A stretch of 64,000 nucleotides of DNA from Cohnella hashimotonis (GTDB lineage: Bacteria > Bacillota > Bacilli > Paenibacillales > Paenibacillaceae): contig NZ_JAGRPV010000001.1 in the NCBI RefSeq assembly GCF_030014955.1, forward strand, positions 2,790,001 through 2,854,000. The letters are read 5' to 3'. Positions 62,098-64,000 of this stretch are shown in pieces. A program made the position numbers and the translations under genes. Position 1 is the stretch's first letter; every line of letters starts with the position of its first letter. Below the pieces are notes generated by a model. That model made no database searches. It was given only the letters and a program-made list of their open reading frames with translations, and was not told the origin of the DNA.

Positions 62098-62388
62098 TTA
62101 TTCTTCGAAGACGTCCGCGAATATTTCCTCCAGTTCCTCGTCCGCCACCATCGTGATGGAAGAGGGATAGACGCGTCGTCCGTATTCGGTTAGCATATAT
62201 CGAACGATCGACTCCTTGAGATTGGCTTCGACCAGGTAGCGGCTGCGTCCTTCGACCCACACCTCCGCCGTGAAGCCTTGCTCGTCGTCCCACGAGAGCT
62301 CGACTTCGACGGAGGTAACGGGAACCTGCTGCCGCTCCGACGTATGCAGGCATACGGCGTTTACGATCTCGTCCGTCGTCAGCCGCAT
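62098..62388 (-). CDS. YxcD family protein (DUF2653)
   Basis: A 96-residue acidic protein reading MRLTTDEIVNAVCLHTSERQ. The central beta segments (VEVELSWDDEQGFTAEVWVE) and the C-terminal acidic tail EELEEIFADVFEE match the small YxcD family of Bacilli. Its function is unknown. It lies 6 nt downstream of the Gly-rich membrane protein gene, so the two are cotranscribed and may act together. Confidence 0.8.
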   Translation of the reverse strand: MRLTTDEIVNAVCLHTSERQQVPVTSVEVELSWDDEQGFTAEVWVEGRSRYLVEANLKESIVRYMLTEYGRRVYPSSITMVADEELEEIFADVFEE

Positions 62389-62394
62389 AACGGA

Positions 62395-62841
62395 TTACCA
62401 GCGGCGATTGGAATCGTTGGGACCTTGCGGTTGATGCTGTCTGCGACGGCGCAAGGAATTCACGATGCCCATAATCAGGACGACGACGAAGAAGATGGCG
62501 GCGAGATTGACGAGCAAGCCCAGGATGTCCCCGAAGAAGCCCATGCCTCCGAACATGCCGCCGAACAGCATGCCGGCGATCCCGCCGATCATGAGGCCTT
62601 TCATAAAGCCGCCTCCGCTCGTGAATCCGCGCTTCGGCGTCGTTGCGCCGGCCCCCGCCGTCGTTCCGTTACTTTTATTCGTGCTGCTGGATACGTTGTC
62701 CTGCGCCTTAGCCGGCGTCTTTGTGTAGGATCGCTTGCTGGAGCTGAATCCCTTGCGCGCGGCATCCGCTGCGTCGGCAGGAATGACGACAGCTGCCGTG
62801 AACGCGAATAGCGTGAACACGAGCAACATTTTTTTCCACAT
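62395..62841 (-). CDS. exported Gly-rich membrane protein of unknown function
   Basis: A 148-residue protein with a signal peptide (residues 1-24, ending ADA). A Ser/Thr/Lys-rich stretch with KRGF repeats follows. A Gly/Met-rich amphipathic segment covers 76-103 (GGFMKGLMIGGIAGMLFGGM), then a membrane helix about 105-130 and a short basic tail. The layout recalls small Tim44-like or YxeA-type envelope proteins, but no firm family is assigned. AGGAGG lies before the ATG. Confidence 0.72.
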   Translation of the reverse strand: MWKKMLLVFTLFAFTAAVVIPADAADAARKGFSSSKRSYTKTPAKAQDNVSSSTNKSNGTTAGAGATTPKRGFTSGGGFMKGLMIGGIAGMLFGGMFGGMGFFGDILGLLVNLAAIFFVVVLIMGIVNSLRRRRQHQPQGPNDSNRRW

Positions 62842-62977
62842 ACGTTGCGATTCCTCCTGTGTGAATAAGTTGTGTTCGGTAATACGGGATAAATCGCGAG
62901 CGGTTTCATTTTTTTCGGTTTTTTCGTATGCTTGTTCCTATCGGAACTTGCATGGGTGGAAGGAGCGCACTGACGAC

Positions 62978-63538
62978 ATGAGGTCATTATTCCCGATTCC
63001 GGAACCTTTCGTACATTATTTGGCTGAATATCATGGCACCCGCGATTATTTCGAATGTCATGAGATCATGGAGGAATATTGGAAGGAAAAAAAAGAAGCC
63101 GCCTATGAAGGCAGCTGGCTGGTGCTCATTCGGATCGCGGTTATGCAGTATCATGCGCGCAGGGGCAACGGCAGTGGCGCGATGAAACTGCTTGCGAAGG
63201 CCGAGACGGAGATCGAGCCGGACCGCATGGACGAGCTCGGCTTGGACGGCCGGAAGCTTAAGCGGATGCTGGACCACAGAAGAGAGCGCTGGGTCGACGC
63301 GCATAGCGTCGTCTACGACGACTTCAATCTGCCGATCGCGGACCCCTTGCTTTTGGAAGCGGCCTTAGACAGGACCGAAGCGCTCGGCGCCAAGTGGCTT
63401 TCTCCCGGCGAGCTTGCGGATGCGAGCATCGTTCATCGCCATCTCACGAGAGACCGAACGGAAGTCGAGCAAGCGAGGGAAGCTTCCATCCGCAGACGGC
63501 GTCGAGTGAGCAATCCAGCGGATCCAAGGGATCCATAG
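62978..63538 (+). CDS. DUF309 domain protein
   Basis: A 186-residue helical protein. The N-terminal DUF309 signature is clear (YHGTRDYFECHEIMEEYWK at about 19-37, followed by IRIAVMQYHARRGN). The family forms small helical bundles with conserved His and Glu residues and has no established role. A basic tail (REASIRRRRR) closes the protein. The frame is open upstream, but the ATG at 62978 after GGAAGGAG matches the family start. It diverges from the Gly-rich protein gene and converges on the carbonic anhydrase gene. Confidence 0.85.
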   Translation: MRSLFPIPEPFVHYLAEYHGTRDYFECHEIMEEYWKEKKEAAYEGSWLVLIRIAVMQYHARRGNGSGAMKLLAKAETEIEPDRMDELGLDGRKLKRMLDHRRERWVDAHSVVYDDFNLPIADPLLLEAALDRTEALGAKWLSPGELADASIVHRHLTRDRTEVEQAREASIRRRRRVSNPADPRDP

Positions 63539-63564
63539 AATCAAAGGAATCCGGGCGAGCCCGA

Positions 63565-64000
63565 TTAATCGAGCAGAGCGCTGGCGTCGGTCTGCGCCGA
63601 CAGATAGGCGTAGCCGTCCGTCACAAGCTCGAGCTCTCCGGTCACCGGGTCGATGATCAGCCCGTGAACCGGCGTGCCCGGCGGCAGCAGGGGGTGATTG
63701 CGTACGATTTCGACGCTGTTTTCTACACTGCTCTTGACGTTCTCGAAGCCGGTAAGCCAACGGTTGAAGTCGACGCCGGAATTGTGCAGCATGCGGATCG
63801 TGTCCTGACGGATGCCGCGCTTCATCATATGGCCGACGACGACCTTCGGATCGATGCCCGTCATGCCGCAATCCTTGTGGCCGATGATCATGACTTCGTC
63901 GCCCTTCAGTTCATATAGCGCGACGATGACGCTGCGCATAATGTTGCCGAACGGCGCGGTGATGATGGCGCCCGCGTTTTTAATGATCTTGGCGTCGCCG
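63565..64000 (-). CDS. beta-class carbonic anhydrase, C-terminal part
   Basis: The last 145 or so codons of a zinc enzyme that hydrates CO2; the 5' end is beyond the right edge. The frame continues upstream of the internal Met at 63939 through GDAKIIKNAGAIITAPFGN, so that Met is not the start. Visible zinc ligands are the His and Cys of IGHKDCGM; the first Cys lies outside the window. The sequence HGLIIDPVTGELELVTDGY at the end is typical of short Gram-positive beta-carbonic anhydrases (about 190 residues). Confidence 0.88.
   Translation of the reverse strand, partial: GDAKIIKNAGAIITAPFGNIMRSVIVALYELKGDEVMIIGHKDCGMTGIDPKVVVGHMMKRGIRQDTIRMLHNSGVDFNRWLTGFENVKSSVENSVEIVRNHPLLPPGTPVHGLIIDPVTGELELVTDGYAYLSAQTDASALLD

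Noticed and set aside
1..64000. CRISPR arrays, tRNA or rRNA genes, insertion sequences, prophage
   Set aside because: No regularly spaced repeats with unique spacers, no tRNA cloverleaf, and no transposase, integrase or phage structural protein were recognised.

Overview
This is a high-GC (roughly 60 % by eye) low-repeat chromosomal segment from a Gram-positive Firmicute, most probably a member of Paenibacillaceae (Cohnella or Paenibacillus type). The reasons are Shine-Dalgarno sites of the AGGAGG type before almost every gene, frequent TTG and GTG starts, a T-box leader, an S-layer (SLH) protein, a DynA-type double dynamin, an LplB/YtcP/LplA sugar transporter with a membrane AraC-type regulator, and YxcD and DUF309 proteins. 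The genus is an inference; no rRNA or marker was searched.

Positions 1-10.6 kb are amino-acid metabolism. On the minus strand lie the methionine-salvage genes mtnW and mtnX (cut by the window edge), preceded by proB-proA-proC behind a T-box leader, and by a MtnE-type aminotransferase. The aminotransferase diverges from a MtnU-type amidase. A LysR regulator diverges from leuC-leuD.

Positions 10.8-15.1 kb encode cell-envelope proteins: a secreted CAO_N/AMIN/Amidase_3 hydrolase and an SLH surface protein. A 0.7-kb gene-free, repeat-rich stretch follows. Then come nth overlapping a 1233-residue two-headed dynamin, a heterodimeric ABC exporter with one degenerate ATP site, an SGNH hydrolase, an ABC-2 ATPase/permease pair, a small coiled-coil protein, and parE-parC (topoisomerase IV).

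Positions 33.4-41.4 kb hold the most unusual block: five tightly packed genes encoding a SWIM zinc-finger protein, a HEAT-like helical-repeat protein, a MoxR-type AAA+ ATPase, a DUF5682 protein and a VWA protein with an intact MIDAS motif. Gaps are 13 nt or less, or the genes overlap. This is the best candidate in the window for an uncharacterised molecular system, probably an ATP-driven MoxR/VWA machine.

Positions 41.5-49.4 kb carry a metallo-beta-lactamase-fold hydrolase, a SAM methyltransferase, a divergent response regulator and 7TMR-DISM histidine kinase, a PAP2 protein with an altered motif, an XRE regulator, fur with a PerR-like box, and an aldo/keto reductase. Two very small genes, of 58 and 33 codons, are also called (at 32.4 and 48.2 kb).

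Positions 49.4-59.4 kb form a carbohydrate locus: a membrane AraC-family sensor, two permeases, a lipoprotein binding protein, a GNAT protein and a GH9 glycosidase lipoprotein. The window ends with an MHYT-PAS-GGDEF-EAL protein, the YxcD and Gly-rich membrane protein pair, a DUF309 protein and a beta-carbonic anhydrase cut by the right edge. No tRNA, rRNA, CRISPR array, transposase or prophage gene was recognised.
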